DNA of 32,339 nucleotides from Basidiobolus ranarum. Its lineage: Eukaryota; Basidiobolomycota; Basidiobolomycetes; Basidiobolales. The position numbers and the translations under genes were made by a program. Below the pieces are notes generated by a model, which had not been told where the DNA came from, made no database searches, and saw only the letters and a list, made by a program, of their open reading frames with translations. The stretch lies in assembly GCA_040143965.1 (NCBI GenBank), contig JASJQH010000083.1, positions 1-32,339 of the forward strand, given 5' to 3'. Positions 19,941 to 30,587 of this stretch are shown here, in pieces (position 1 is the stretch's first letter; every line of letters starts with the position of its first letter).

Positions 19941-20845
19941 TCAGCCGCGGTACAATTCCGGAATAATTTCTTGGTTCTGAATAGATTTGACCAGGATCTC
20001 CTCTGCATGTTCCGGACGAACTCTGGCATACCAAATTCCAGCTTGAATACAGAGGTGTTAAAGAATTTAGTACTCGTTAAGAATGAATCAGCTGAAGAAG
20101 TATTACCTGGATATAATATAACGTTCGCTGCATACTTATGACCACCAATATGACTCACTAAGTTTACCTCTATCTGATCTTCTAGTCCTAGGGTTTTCTT
20201 AGCTTTCTCAAAAGCTTCTTTTAAAATAGGTGCAACTATACCACATCTAGCATCACGTTCCATGTGTCCACATATAAGGATCTGTGACTTCTTGAAAGGC
20301 TCAACCTTAATCCCAACGGAATTAAAGTCGATTGGCTCATCTAGCAATACATGGTTAACCAAGCTCGATATGTTATCCTCATTAACGTTCGAGCAGAGCC
20401 AGTTATTAGGATATACTACAAGTTGCGTAGAGTCAAGGGTGCTCTCTTCTGATTTGTCAGTTATGGGTCGATCCGTATTGCTATTAATGACTCTTAAAGT
20501 AGTGGGTTGCTTTTTACGAGCCTGAAGAGTGCTTCTCGATAGTAGACTTGTTAGAGTGTTGGGGATAAATTCCACTTTGGACGGCCACTTGGAATGACCA
20601 GTGGAAACCAAAAAATGGGCTGAATATGGAGATATATTAGGTAGAGGAGATTCAGTATCAATATCTAACCCTGGAGGGTATTCTATACTTTGGCAAGAGC
20701 ATTTATCACTACAGTCGTCTTTCTTAGTTTCATAGAACTCATTGAGAAAACTCAAGGGGCGTACTGATTGTTTTCCGTAAAGTATGGAAGTATTTTTCAG
20801 TAGAGAAAGTGGGAAGTTTCCACGCACAGCTTTTTTCCAAAGCAT
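19941..20845 (-). CDS. AIM32: Aim32-type thioredoxin-like ferredoxin, mitochondrial
   Basis: Member of the sucrase/ferredoxin-like (Apd1/Aim32) family. These are thioredoxin-fold [2Fe-2S] proteins; Aim32 acts in mitochondrial redox control in yeast. Minus-strand exons are 20845-20107 and 20041-19941, with a 65-nt intron, giving 279 aa. I start at ATG 20845 because MLWKKAVRGNFPLSLLKN is a basic, amphipathic presequence; the frame upstream has no ATG. Cysteines at about 45, 49 and 51 (CSDKCSC) form the N-terminal cluster region. YSAHFLVSTGHSKWPSKVE is the first thioredoxin-like half. The second half has ILICGHMERDARCG (about 190-202) and SHIGGHKYAANVILYP (about 231-246), which carry the Cys and His ligands. 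The intron lies right after this motif, and splicing restores the family ending AGIWYARVRPEHAEEILVKS and onward to ELYRG and stop. Confidence 0.93.
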
Positions 20846-23800
20846 TTTTGGCCAAATATTTGCGTTTGTTGTTAGCGAACAAGATTCCAAACTATATATT
20901 TTCCCTTCAGTTCATAATTTTCGTTGATTCATTATGATTAATGAATAATACACATGGCCGTTGAACAAACTGCTCACATTACATCAGCTTACCAAACATG
21001 GAAATACCAAAAGAGAAATTTGATCAAACCGCAATATGTGATTTAGTGTAAGTGATCTTGAGTGTGAACCTCACGCGGCGTTAAAAGAGCCGAGTATCAG
21101 CTTCGGCGATTTACCACGGATAGGCCACAGGCAGAATTCATGCTAGATTCGATCCGGTTGGGATTCGATGAAGGAGCTCAGGTATCGCCTTTCATGAAGG
21201 TAGTTCTTGTAAGCACGGAGAATTACGCGGACATATAGTAGCTACTGGAATCACCAACCATATATGTCTGGTATGACTGAAAAAACACTGCTTAAACAGG
21301 GCTAAAAAGTAATTGAGTATTGCGGATAAGCTCTGGGTTACTGAAATGAGGCTAACTACGATCCGTCCGAATCAATGGCAAGTTGCATGTTCAGGTTTAG
21401 CCCTAACCCTAATATAGGGATGAATTTAATTAATTCTATCAACGGCCACTTACAGAGGAAACAACCACTAGTTGCGAAGGAACACGGACAATCTTGTGGC
21501 CGAATGAAGAGTTTTCATCCGGCTCGTTTTGATGCTCGCAGTTATATGTATATGCAAATGAAGGATTTCGATTGTCTTGGCTCTCATTGAGCACAACATC
21601 ATAGTTAGGGACAGATCAAAGGCTGGGGGATTTTCTTTTTCAAAAGAAATCAACCTCTATGCCAGAAGTGCGACAGTTCACTCTGTATGGGAGTGTCGTT
21701 GAAAAGAGGTTTCAGATGAGAACCTCTGGCGAAACATGAGCAAAGCTTGCACCAGAGAGTGGGTGGGGTGTAGGGGCGGAATTTGGAGGGAGAGCCAATA
21801 GTTTGGGCTAGCGAATGGTGGCAATCCTTGAAGCAATCTGGCTTAAAGATAAATAGACTCTGACCAGCAGATTGGCTCAAACAACATCCAATCTAACTGT
21901 GTAGTCGTTTCTGGAGGGATGGGAGTTTGGCTTGGTATAGATGATGGCCATAATAAGTGCCCTATATAGTTGAAGAGCATTATATGCACGATAAACAAAA
22001 GAATGTCCATCTGAAGTAAGCCATAAAGGAAATCTACAAAAATTAAATCTCACACTTGACCGACCAAGACTCCCGAATGTAGTATTGAGGAAAGCTAAGA
22101 TAACAAGCAATGAATAATACCAGCACTCTGATTAGGTAAAGGCATTTTGTATGATCCTATTTTGAGCTGCTGTAAGTAACATCAGGATTGACACGTACTC
22201 TCTAACGGCTGTTTAGCAAGGATTCTATACACCAGTTACTAAGCCAATAGTATCACTACAGCCTTGAGGATGCGAGTGTCTGGTCAGGACTCAAGATGCC
22301 GCACTAGCCTTTTAACAATGCTGATCAATGTTCAACATTCGCAGCAAGCTAGGATACAGTAATATTCCTCTGATTTTTTGCTGTGGCACTTCCCGGCTTT
22401 CACTGATAATGCCTCATTAGTTATTCCATTTCCGACGACACTTCTGACAACTTTGCCCTTCAGTCATCGTTCTTTTAGACTTGCTAGATTTGATGCTAAA
22501 TTTCCATAATCTTTTCCAATAACTAGCCATCTTTTTTTACTACTGTTCTCTTGGCTCCTTCAGTACTTGCTAGATAAGTTGATTTTCGAAGGTGGTTTGT
22601 ACATGAGTTCATCTTCAAAAACTAAACGTTTCCCTCCTTTTACTCCTGTTTTGGTAGAGTCCATCTTTTCAATTTTGGTAAACAGTCTTCCTAGTATTTG
22701 TTTAACATATGATTATGAAGTGACTATGAGCTAAAGATCCTAAAACCTTTATTATTTTACCACTCATCATTACTGAGATATATAAGTGACAAAATCCCAA
22801 TTATTCACTAAATAATATAAAACTCCCACCAAGGTTCTCTGGGTCATCACTGCATTTATATCTATAGTTGACTCCTATGAGCCTTAAATATTATTGAAAT
22901 GAATGTTAGTTTGTAGATTACTGCTTAATAGAACTATCTTTCCTTATAGTCGGCTTTGTAAGCCCTTCATATATGGGGCTCCTACAAAGTTAAACAAGAG
23001 CTGATATACAAATAACACTATGTTGGATAGATTACTTTGTGAGACAACGATATTTTTCCTTTATCATCATTCTCTATCCTTTCTTTGGCCGTGAAGTCAG
23101 AACTAGGGCTAGTGGTAAGAGGCGAGTAGGATTCTATGTAAATATCTACTGATTTAGTAATTAAGAGTAATTTTTGTAGTTGATACATTTGTATATTTCT
23201 CCCCAACAATTACGTTGCTCGAAGCGCCAGAAAGTTGAGGTGCTGACTATAGATTGTTTGTGAACAATCACATTGTTGCGAGAGATATATACGCTACTAG
23301 GCTTCTCTCATTCTCGTAAAAGGCTTCAAATTCAAGCTACTACTACGAACTTTTAATACATAGCACTGAAAATAGTGATGCTCTGCTGTTGGTTTTTTCG
23401 ATTTAATTCACGATTTTTACTTGAGTTGATTTCTGATTCCTGGGGACGTTCATTTCTAAAAATAGTGAGTCGAGCTAAATAAATAAATGACATTGTCAAT
23501 GAGCTCATTCGTAGGTCCAATGAAATGGTTATAGGCATCTAAAAAAGTCAATTTAATATTGGGATTTTCCAATAACGTTAGCAATTTGCCTTATTAACGC
23601 AACCCACTGTGTAGATAGGTGCCATCAATGCACACTTTTATCTTTTCATTTATCTCGCGAGAATACCCTATTTAATACTAGATTCACGATGATATCTCAT
23701 TTGTTTTGAGCGCTTACTCAAACTTAACAGTGGACGCTATTAAGACTTGCTAATGTAGAGCTCAATTTGAAATACCTCCTGCTCTACGGAATCCGGTGTA

Positions 23801-24219
23801 GTATAATCGTTAGGACTGAGTGCTGGCAGTACTTTGTTTACATTCTGGATTGTTTACCGAATTATCAATTAATCTTCATGGATTTTGTTGATGTTTATTT
23901 CCTTCATTTTTTTCTACTTGGAAAATGTATTTCAGTTGGTATTTGACAGTTCTTGACTTCGCTTTGTGTCCCATCTATCCCTCTTACCCCTTCTAAACAC
24001 TAATATCTGCGGAAAAGTAAAGGTTTTCCTGCTTATTCCTAAACCGTGAGTCATTTTTATCTAACCTCTCTAAGAATATAATTTTATATTTGATATACCT
24101 CATATACTAGTTGTAAAGAGTTCTGGAATTAAACACCTATTACATCTTCATTCGAACTTGTTATTTTTCAACCCCCTTCTAAAGCAAACTACTCAGTATA
24201 CTATTCTCGGTTATCAAAT
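20846..24219. other. Gene-poor block (about 3.4 kb)
   Basis: No recognisable gene is seen. Noted elements are a two-unit telomere-repeat match CCCTAACCCTAA at 21401-21412, a tRNA B-box look-alike at 21145-21155 without an A box or cloverleaf, a near-perfect hairpin at 21628-21650, and a 12-bp bulged hairpin at 22954-22989. Short frames (for example 21375-21590 plus, and 21650-22110 minus) lack domain or splice support. The last few hundred bases are the upstream region of the 24220 gene, with pyrimidine-rich stretches. Confidence 0.35.
22954..22989. repeat. Bulged inverted repeat / stem-loop
   Basis: CTTTGTA plus AGCCC on the left pairs with GGGCT and TACAAAG on the right, around a ~10-nt AT-rich loop, with a two-base CC bulge. 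Twelve pairs in a low-GC, gene-poor region are more than expected at random locally. No gene is attached to it. Confidence 0.4.
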
Positions 24220-25317
24220 ATGGTTTGTGTTGTTTGTGGAAAACCTTCTCGTGCTATCGAACTCGACCATGGAAACAACCCATTCTATGTTGGAAACTAT
24301 TTTTCACCACCTAAAGTGAATTTGTGTGGGTGCCAGGACGACACTATAGACGTTGCCGTAGATAAACCTACTAGTACCCGTTTAGCTTTTCAAGCTACCA
24401 AGATAGAGAAAGAGCCCGGTGCTCACAGAGTGTCGCAAGCTGACCAGTTGGTTTCTAAGGAAGTGACAGTTAAAACTACCTCTGGTGAATACACGCTAAA
24501 GACTGCTCGTTTTGTAAATAGCTTTAAAAGCTCTCCAAATAATCCATTTGATGTTACTTCGACTGCAGCCTTACCTAATGTTAAAAAGGTGGTCACTCAG
24601 GAGAAGAAATTTGATTTGAGGTGAGCTATCTAATAGTACCACACTTACAATAATGAGTTATCCTAAATTAGCTTTCTATTGTAACTCTATTTAAACATTG
24701 TCAGCTCCGAGAAACCAAGTAGAAGGTATTTTCTTTCGAAACAATGTAAAACTATGGAAATAATGCTAATATCTCCATTTTAGTATATGGGATATTATTA
24801 AAGATGCTGATTTATCCTGTCAACCACGGTATTTGTGGGATTCAGAGGTCATGTTTAAAAAAGCTACTGTCATCGATGATCAGCTTGAAACGAAGACCGA
24901 AATTGTCGTTACAGCACCATCTGAAAGTACGTGGGTATCGTCTGACAAGTCATCTCGGGCTTCGTACGCACCCGCCATCTCTGAACCGCAAGCTACTGCT
25001 CCCATTAGAAAGCATGCATCTCAACAGCCCAAAGTTGAAGTTGTTACGACCAAAATCAGAACGACAAGTTTCGTTGGCCCTCAAATGTCACCAAATAATC
25101 CTTTCGAAATTAGCGATAAACCGTTGAGAAAAGTAAATTTAGCGGCAATTAAATTTGGAATGTGCATGTAAGTCTTCACATACGACTTCTCATTGAATCC
25201 ACTATTCTAATATATATCCCTATTTTGGTGAATAGTCGTGGTCGTAAGTATCCCGCTCGTATGGAGAATTTAATAGACGGCTCACCTCTCAAGCCTCGTC
25301 TGCTATCTTTTCAATAA
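24220..25317 (+). CDS. Unrecognised 295-aa protein with three NPF motifs
   Basis: Exons are 24220-24620, 24705-24725 (21 nt), 24784-25167 and 25236-25317; introns are 84, 58 and 68 nt, all phase 2. I do not recognise the family. The N-terminus has a CxxC (CVVC, residues 3-6) and a later CGC (about 37-39), which might bind one metal ion or form a small zinc knuckle. The tripeptide NPF occurs three times: GNNPFYVG near residue 26, SPNNPFDV near 108 and SPNNPFEI near 255. The last two sit in a repeated context (preceded by RF/SF-V and SP, followed by a V-K-K/R-K-V-like segment). NPF is the classic ligand of EH domains in endocytic proteins, so an endocytic adaptor role is possible, but it is inference. 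The rest is hydrophilic, Ser/Thr-rich and probably disordered. No signal peptide or helix. The C-terminus is basic (RGRKYPARMENLIDGSPLKP). Confidence 0.8.
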
Positions 25318-26214
25318 CATATACCGGCTTTTATATCAACAAAAGAGTTCTTTCTCTGGATTTTGTATCTTGGCTCAGAATCCACGGGACATTTACTTTC
25401 GATTTGATTGTATCAATGTACATATAGCCTCACCCATTGTTTTCGACTGATTATCGTATTTGAACCAAAATATCACCTCAGTTTTTATAAACAATCTTCA
25501 ACTTGAAATCATGTTATAGCTCTATAAAGCCATCTCTTAAACTGGATTATTTTTATATTCTCATGGTTGAGGTGGTAACGTCGTCGAGCTGCTCTGGGTG
25601 AGGTTTATTCCTGAGTTATTAGTATTCGCAAAGTAACACGATCAATCTATTTGAACACTATCATGTGTACAAAGATCAATCTTCTCGAACCTATATTCAT
25701 CTCTTGAAATTGTTTATTGTATCGGATTTGTCAAGTGTTGCGATGAATTCTGATGTCGTTTTGGCATTCTAAAGTTTATTAAAATCAATACTCCTTATGA
25801 AGTGCAGAAGTTACATGCTCCTAAACTGAAAGAGCCATCATATACTACAAGCCCCAACTCTTCGGAGTGGTTCAAAGTATGGGAATGAATCTAGGTGAAT
25901 CCATGACACAAGGGAAGACTACAAACAAATTATCTTGTTTAGTTGGTAACTTGTCTATTCCCTGTCCATTGGTAGCACTTCGGTGGGATCTGAGTCTATA
26001 TCTATTCACGATATACAAGGGTTTTATTCCTGGTATAAAGTTTTACACATTCCTGTTGAAATGAGAAGTTTGTACAAAAATGAGATAACAAGTATTAGGA
26101 CGAAACTGAAAAATTCGTTGATTATTCGCTGGATCGAAAGATTGTCAAATTGAAAAATAAAGGGGGAAGCACGTCTATCGAAATGGGATAACTTGGGGAG
26201 GTCATGGTATAATC
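25318..26214. other. Convergent intergenic
   Basis: 3' regions of the NPF gene and of the HNH-SANT gene. AT-rich, with no supported coding frame; the 65-codon frame at 25867-26064 is judged random. Confidence 0.45.
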
Positions 26215-27863
26215 TCAATAATCTAGTAGACCTTTCTTTTTCAAATTACGAGCTTTATCTTTTAAATTGACGGGAGTTCGTGTTGCAAAGAGCTCCGGGT
26301 GTTGGCTTTTGATATATACCCAATTAGTCCCAAATTTTTGGACACCGTCAATCAATACTTGCTCCTCTTCTGCCGTGAAAGGTCTGCGCTTGGGACATGG
26401 TGAGGCTATAGGAGAAGCTTCAGTGGTGCTTACTTTTTTATCCGGTTGAGCCGTACATCTCACTAATTGGGGCTTTGTTGTTGGCTTAGGTGTTGATCTT
26501 GAAGTGGGAAAATCCGCGCCATCCTGTGAATATTTGGTGACTGGAATATGATTAGCATGGTCAAGTTCAAAGAATACTTGAATGCATCATTAAAAACTGT
26601 TACTTATTGCAGGCTCATCGGGTGTTAAAGTTAGGTCAATCTCGATATATTTCTTTTCGGATAAACTGGCTGCATCGCTTGGACTGGCTTTACGTCGTGG
26701 TGAGAATACATCGGGATATCGTAGCTTTATGGAATCCCAATCTGTGTTGGGACCTTTCTCCTGTTCTTCGTAGGCAAGCATCGTACGAACCGCTTCATTC
26801 CAATACTTCTTTCGTTTCGCGTCATCCGGCACACTTTGAGTTCCTGAGATTGATATGTTGCCTAGAATTAAATCATTCCCTTAGTTTAGAATCAAAAGAA
26901 TTCGAGGTGATTCTGTTGACTCAACTTACCAGAGATTACTGTGCTTCTACTATTGCCGGATAATTGCCCAGACGATACGACTTGATGCACAACTCCTTTA
27001 AAAGTGGAGCTTGACTTAATATTTAACTTATTCTGGGGAATAATCAATCCTGGTGGGGGTTTCGGTGTGTTTTCATCAAGTCTATTGTCTAAATTTGAGG
27101 TAGATTCAGTAGTACGAGGAAGTAAACTCGAGTAATCTTTATCATGCACTTGTTTAGGAGGTTCAGATGCACCAATTTTTTTGTGGTTCCAGTATTTATG
27201 TAGGAAAGTTTGATCTTTGGGTAAGTTTTGCTTCTCTATTTTCCGCAAAGCTGCGCGCTCTGCATTTTCGCGTTTAGTTTCCTTATGATGGCAAGGCACA
27301 CATAATGTACGATAGTTATCCAAGGAGCATGCCCCGCCCCCTTTATACACACCTATGATATGTGCCGCCTCCCAGAACATACCGGGAGTGAAATGTTGAG
27401 TGAAATCTGAAAGAGGTTTTTTAACTTTAAGTCTCCATTTATCATCTAGACCACCAAAATAGCGCAGACGTATTTCCAAGTTGCTGCAACTTGCAGCCCC
27501 CTCAAAAATCCCGTGTGCGTTTATCCCACATTCCATACATATTCCTTTGTCGCGTTCAAAGAGTTTTAAACGAACATAACAAGGTTGTGTTTGCAGTTTG
27601 AAATTGTGAATGCAAACAGGGTTGCAGAAAGTACGGTATTCGTTATTAGTTTCTAAGATATTAAAAGGGAATTGGTGGTTTAGAAAGTCAGTTGGTTCAC
27701 GTCTTTTCAGAGTAAAATTCTAACCTTTTTGACAATATCGACATAATACAAAACCTCTCGGTCCTCTAGCTAGCTTATCGTCGATTATCCTATTTTCTGA
27801 ATCTTTTTTTACCCTCCCTCGATCCGCTCGCCAGCGGGAGTTTTTACTTACGGTAGTCGTCAT
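26215..27863 (-). CDS. HNH-nuclease-like protein with two Myb/SANT-like domains
   Basis: Minus-strand exons are 27863-27725, 27652-26930, 26861-26604 and 26540-26215, joined to 481 aa; introns are 72, 68 and 63 nt. Residues ~35-175 resemble the C-terminal HNH module of ZRANB3: FVLCRYCQKETNNEYRTFCN with PVC following, CYVRLKLFERDKGICMECG, then MFWEAAHIIGVYKGGGACSL and DNYRTLCVPCHH. Zinc cysteines at about 85/88 and 164/167 are present, as are H144, N159 and H168. The acidic residue normally before the first His (ADHI) is Ala here. Residues ~180-285 are a hydrophilic linker. A SANT-like segment follows (~305-345: YWNEAVRTMLAYEEQEKGPN, then TDWDSIKLRYPDVF). A clearer Myb domain lies at ~426-475 (PFTAEEEQVLIDGVQKFGTN, then WVYIKSQHPELF), ending in RTPVNLKDKARNL, a near copy of the telobox VDLKDKWRNL. 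DNA binding is likely; cleavage is uncertain. Nuclear location is inferred. Confidence 0.85.
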
Positions 27864-28961
27864 CTTCCAAGGAAACGCGAAAGTTTAACAAATTTACATG
27901 ATATTCAAACTGTGATTCTCACACCAATATTAAATGTGTTATCATAAACTAACAATTTAATTGTTTTGTACCTTAGGACGCCAATAACACTGAAAATGAC
28001 ATGTCACAGTGGATCAATAAATCCAGGGATACGATGATCAATTGTTGCAAAAAAAAAATTCACGAATTTCACCAACCAATGTGATGATCCATCGGTCAGA
28101 CAAAGACACAAAGAAGGAATGAAGCTAAGCAAATGTGACTTCCTTATCCGCACATTCATTTGATGCATCTACTTGACAAAAGCAATTAATCTATGTGGGG
28201 ACTGGAGATGAATCGAAGCAGAGCCATACACTCAGCAATTGGTGGTTGAAGGAACGTGTTTCCTACACCTGAATCATGCAGCTCGACTTCAACTTGATCA
28301 GATATACTTGCTGTTCTAGTGATAGGCGATATGCTTTTCGATAGATTATGACTTGGTGGGATGTTGGGCGAGGCTTATTGTTGGATCTATTACCGATACT
28401 TCCTTCGTTACCTTGAAGCGGTAGAGTTACCGATATTGACGCGGAATTCAATACAACTCACGCATCAAAAGCTCCCGATTTTAAATTGCCTACAGTCAAC
28501 TTTCCATGCCAAAAACCTGAGCTCCTTATACACTTTCTTGCTAATATATAAGGTTGAGTCATGGATACCGTAGGATCCCCCAATTATGGAGGGTTTGCCA
28601 TTCTCAAGGTGATCGGATTTGCTATGGCTTAAAGCTTAGGTCATTCCTGATTTGCATCAGCTTAGATGGCTGACACGCTGGTGGCTATCGATCCTCGATG
28701 ACATGCTAGTCTTTAGTGTGTTGATAGGAGCGCTTAATGCTCCTGCATATGTCTTACGAGTGAAATCAAATATATACATTCTGAGAAATAGTAGTAGCTT
28801 CGATATTCCCGTTGATGGTGAAATCAAGCGATATTGCAATTTATTTGAGAAAAAGGCCTCAACAAAATTATCTTGGGTTAATTATCAAGGTGTAAATATG
28901 CTAATGCTATAAAATACGATATGTGAGACAACCTCTATGTTGAATGGAGACTACAGGATTT
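27864..28961. other. Intergenic, HNH-SANT promoter and nucleotidase 3' region
   Basis: Upstream of the minus-strand HNH-SANT gene and downstream of the nucleotidase. Nothing beyond AT-rich spacer, an A9 run near 28050 and a likely nucleotidase polyadenylation signal is seen. The 86-codon plus frame at 28652-28912 lacks an ATG and domain support. Confidence 0.4.
28840..28845 (-). terminator. Probable polyadenylation signal of the nucleotidase gene
   Basis: Read on the minus strand this is AATAAA, about 117 nt after the nucleotidase stop codon. Confidence 0.4.
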
Positions 28962-30587
28962 TCAGCTCTTGATGGTGATACGACCATCAATGTAGGGGGT
29001 AATTGTACCCTTTTCTTTGATGTAGTTGGTCAAGACTGTATCCAGTGAATCCAATGGTACTGGAACAGATGCAGGTACTGGTGAGATATTATCCCCGCCA
29101 GTAACCACAAAGTCCAAGGTTACAAAGCGGTAGGAGGTATCGGGATTGATGGCCTCGAAGGATTTCTTGTCTTTGCTAGCGACCATCACGTCGCTGACTT
29201 TAGAACCTACTTGTGCGTTAGCATCAATGGTAAACTTAAGTCCAGAAACCTGAATAAAGCTGGTCACTGGTTTGTTGAATACTGAATTGGTACGGGCAGC
29301 AACTCCTTCCAACATCGTGACTACTTGCTTTCCAGTTAAAGTAAAGTCGGAAAGAGCATTACCAAATGGTGCAATGGTTAATACATCACGCACTTTCACT
29401 TCACCAGCATCAATTCCAGCTCTGATACCTCCAGAGTTAATCAATGCAAATCGTACATCTGGTAATTCACGGCGAGCCCAAAGCATCGCGTCAGTAACCA
29501 AGTTTCCGGCAGTACATTCCTTGGTTTGACAAGTAGATTGATCAAATGATTCGACGGCCTTTCCAATGACTACTTCGGCGAAAGCATCGAATGGCTTACG
29601 CCATTTCTTCACTGCGGCTTCAGTCTTGCGATCTTTAGGGATCTTATAGTCGAGGAAAATTGGCTCACCACCAATAGCGGCAATCTTACCTTTCTTGTCA
29701 TAGAAAAGATCAACATGACCAATGTATCTTCCCCATGCCCAGGCTTGAACAACGTAAGTATTTTCATTGGCAAGATTCTTTACATTGGTGGTGTAAGGGC
29801 CCTTAGCGGAGAGGTAGTTAGGGTCGTTCCATGTGCTAGAGAGGAATGTATGACTGTGTCCACCAACAATAAGATCTATTCCTTTGGTACGTTTGGCAAG
29901 ATCAATATCCTCTTGGTAGCCATTGTGACTAACGCAAATGATCTTCTTGATTCCCTTTTTACGTAATTCATTCACGTATTTCTGAACACGCGGAGCGGGG
30001 TCGTAAAAGGTGATGTTCGAGGCCTTTATGGCAATGGAGGCCGTGGTATTGGTGATATATCCTATGACGCCTAAACTGTGCTTAGGGAAGATATGATATG
30101 GCTTGATAGCTTTGTTGAAAGCTGGCTCCTTTCTCGCATCAAGATTGGAACTCACCACTGGAAATTTCAATTTTTTAATGAACTGGGCCAGATGGTTTGG
30201 TCCATCATCAAATTCGTGGTTGCCAACTGTCATGAGATTGTATTTGAAATCGTTCATTACTTGGGCAGTAACATTGCCTTTGTAGTAGGTATAGAAGAGA
30301 GTTCCTTGAAATTGGTCACCGGCATCAAATAAATACAGGTCAGGATACTTCTTGCGGAGACGATCGAGGATTGTCTTTTGACGGGCAATTCCACCCATAC
30401 ATTGTTGGTTCTTAATCTGGTCGGCAGTACAATCGGTACCATACTTGTTGAATTCGTCAAGATGAGCGTGAATATCATTTGTATGAACAATAGTAACACG
30501 TTCCAAGTTGTCTCGGCGAAGCAGATCGGCGTGAGTGGTACCGGCCACCAAAGACAAAATAGAAAGCGTCAAAGCCAAGTGCTTCAT
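28962..30587 (-). CDS. Secreted 5'-nucleotidase (calcineurin-like phosphoesterase)
   Basis: Intronless, 541 aa. Extracellular 5'-nucleotidases remove phosphate from nucleotides, supplying nucleoside and phosphate from outside the cell. The first 20 residues are a signal peptide ending TTHA. The metallophosphoesterase half carries all expected metal motifs: HTNDIHAH (D38, H40), DAGDQFQG (D88), GNHEFD (N123, H124), an SHNG motif and GGHSH. The C-terminal substrate half has AGNLVTDAML, NSGGIRAGI, PFGN and YIDGRI. The length and order are those of the family. No hydrophobic C-terminal GPI signal is visible, so the enzyme is probably soluble and secreted, or held by the wall. Codon choice looks more biased than in most neighbours, suggesting strong expression. 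A TATA box lies ~95 nt upstream, and CACGTT and CACGTG sites lie further up. Confidence 0.96.
   Translation of the reverse strand: MKHLALTLSILSLVAGTTHADLLRRDNLERVTIVHTNDIHAHLDEFNKYGTDCTADQIKNQQCMGGIARQKTILDRLRKKYPDLYLFDAGDQFQGTLFYTYYKGNVTAQVMNDFKYNLMTVGNHEFDDGPNHLAQFIKKLKFPVVSSNLDARKEPAFNKAIKPYHIFPKHSLGVIGYITNTTASIAIKASNITFYDPAPRVQKYVNELRKKGIKKIICVSHNGYQEDIDLAKRTKGIDLIVGGHSHTFLSSTWNDPNYLSAKGPYTTNVKNLANENTYVVQAWAWGRYIGHVDLFYDKKGKIAAIGGEPIFLDYKIPKDRKTEAAVKKWRKPFDAFAEVVIGKAVESFDQSTCQTKECTAGNLVTDAMLWARRELPDVRFALINSGGIRAGIDAGEVKVRDVLTIAPFGNALSDFTLTGKQVVTMLEGVAARTNSVFNKPVTSFIQVSGLKFTIDANAQVGSKVSDVMVASKDKKSFEAINPDTSYRFVTLDFVVTGGDNISPVPASVPVPLDSLDTVLTNYIKEKGTITPYIDGRITIKS

Noticed and set aside
21145-21155. 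tRNA-like B box (AGATTCGATCC)
   Set aside because: No A box at the proper distance and no cloverleaf stems could be drawn by eye.
21628-21650. Hairpin of GATTTTCTTTT with AAAAGAAATC
   Set aside because: Low-complexity purine/pyrimidine arms with one unpaired base; such pairs are expected in AT-rich DNA.
21650-22110. Two adjacent minus frames of 76-77 codons
   Set aside because: No recognisable motifs and no convincing splice sites joining them.
26892-27536. HNH domain as part of a homing endonuclease or mobile intron
   Set aside because: The frame is a normal spliced gene with ZRANB3-like zinc elements and SANT domains; no intron-encoded or mobile context is visible.
28652-28912. 86-codon plus frame downstream of the nucleotidase
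   Set aside because: Begins without an ATG, has no domain, and overlaps the likely nucleotidase 3' UTR on the other strand.
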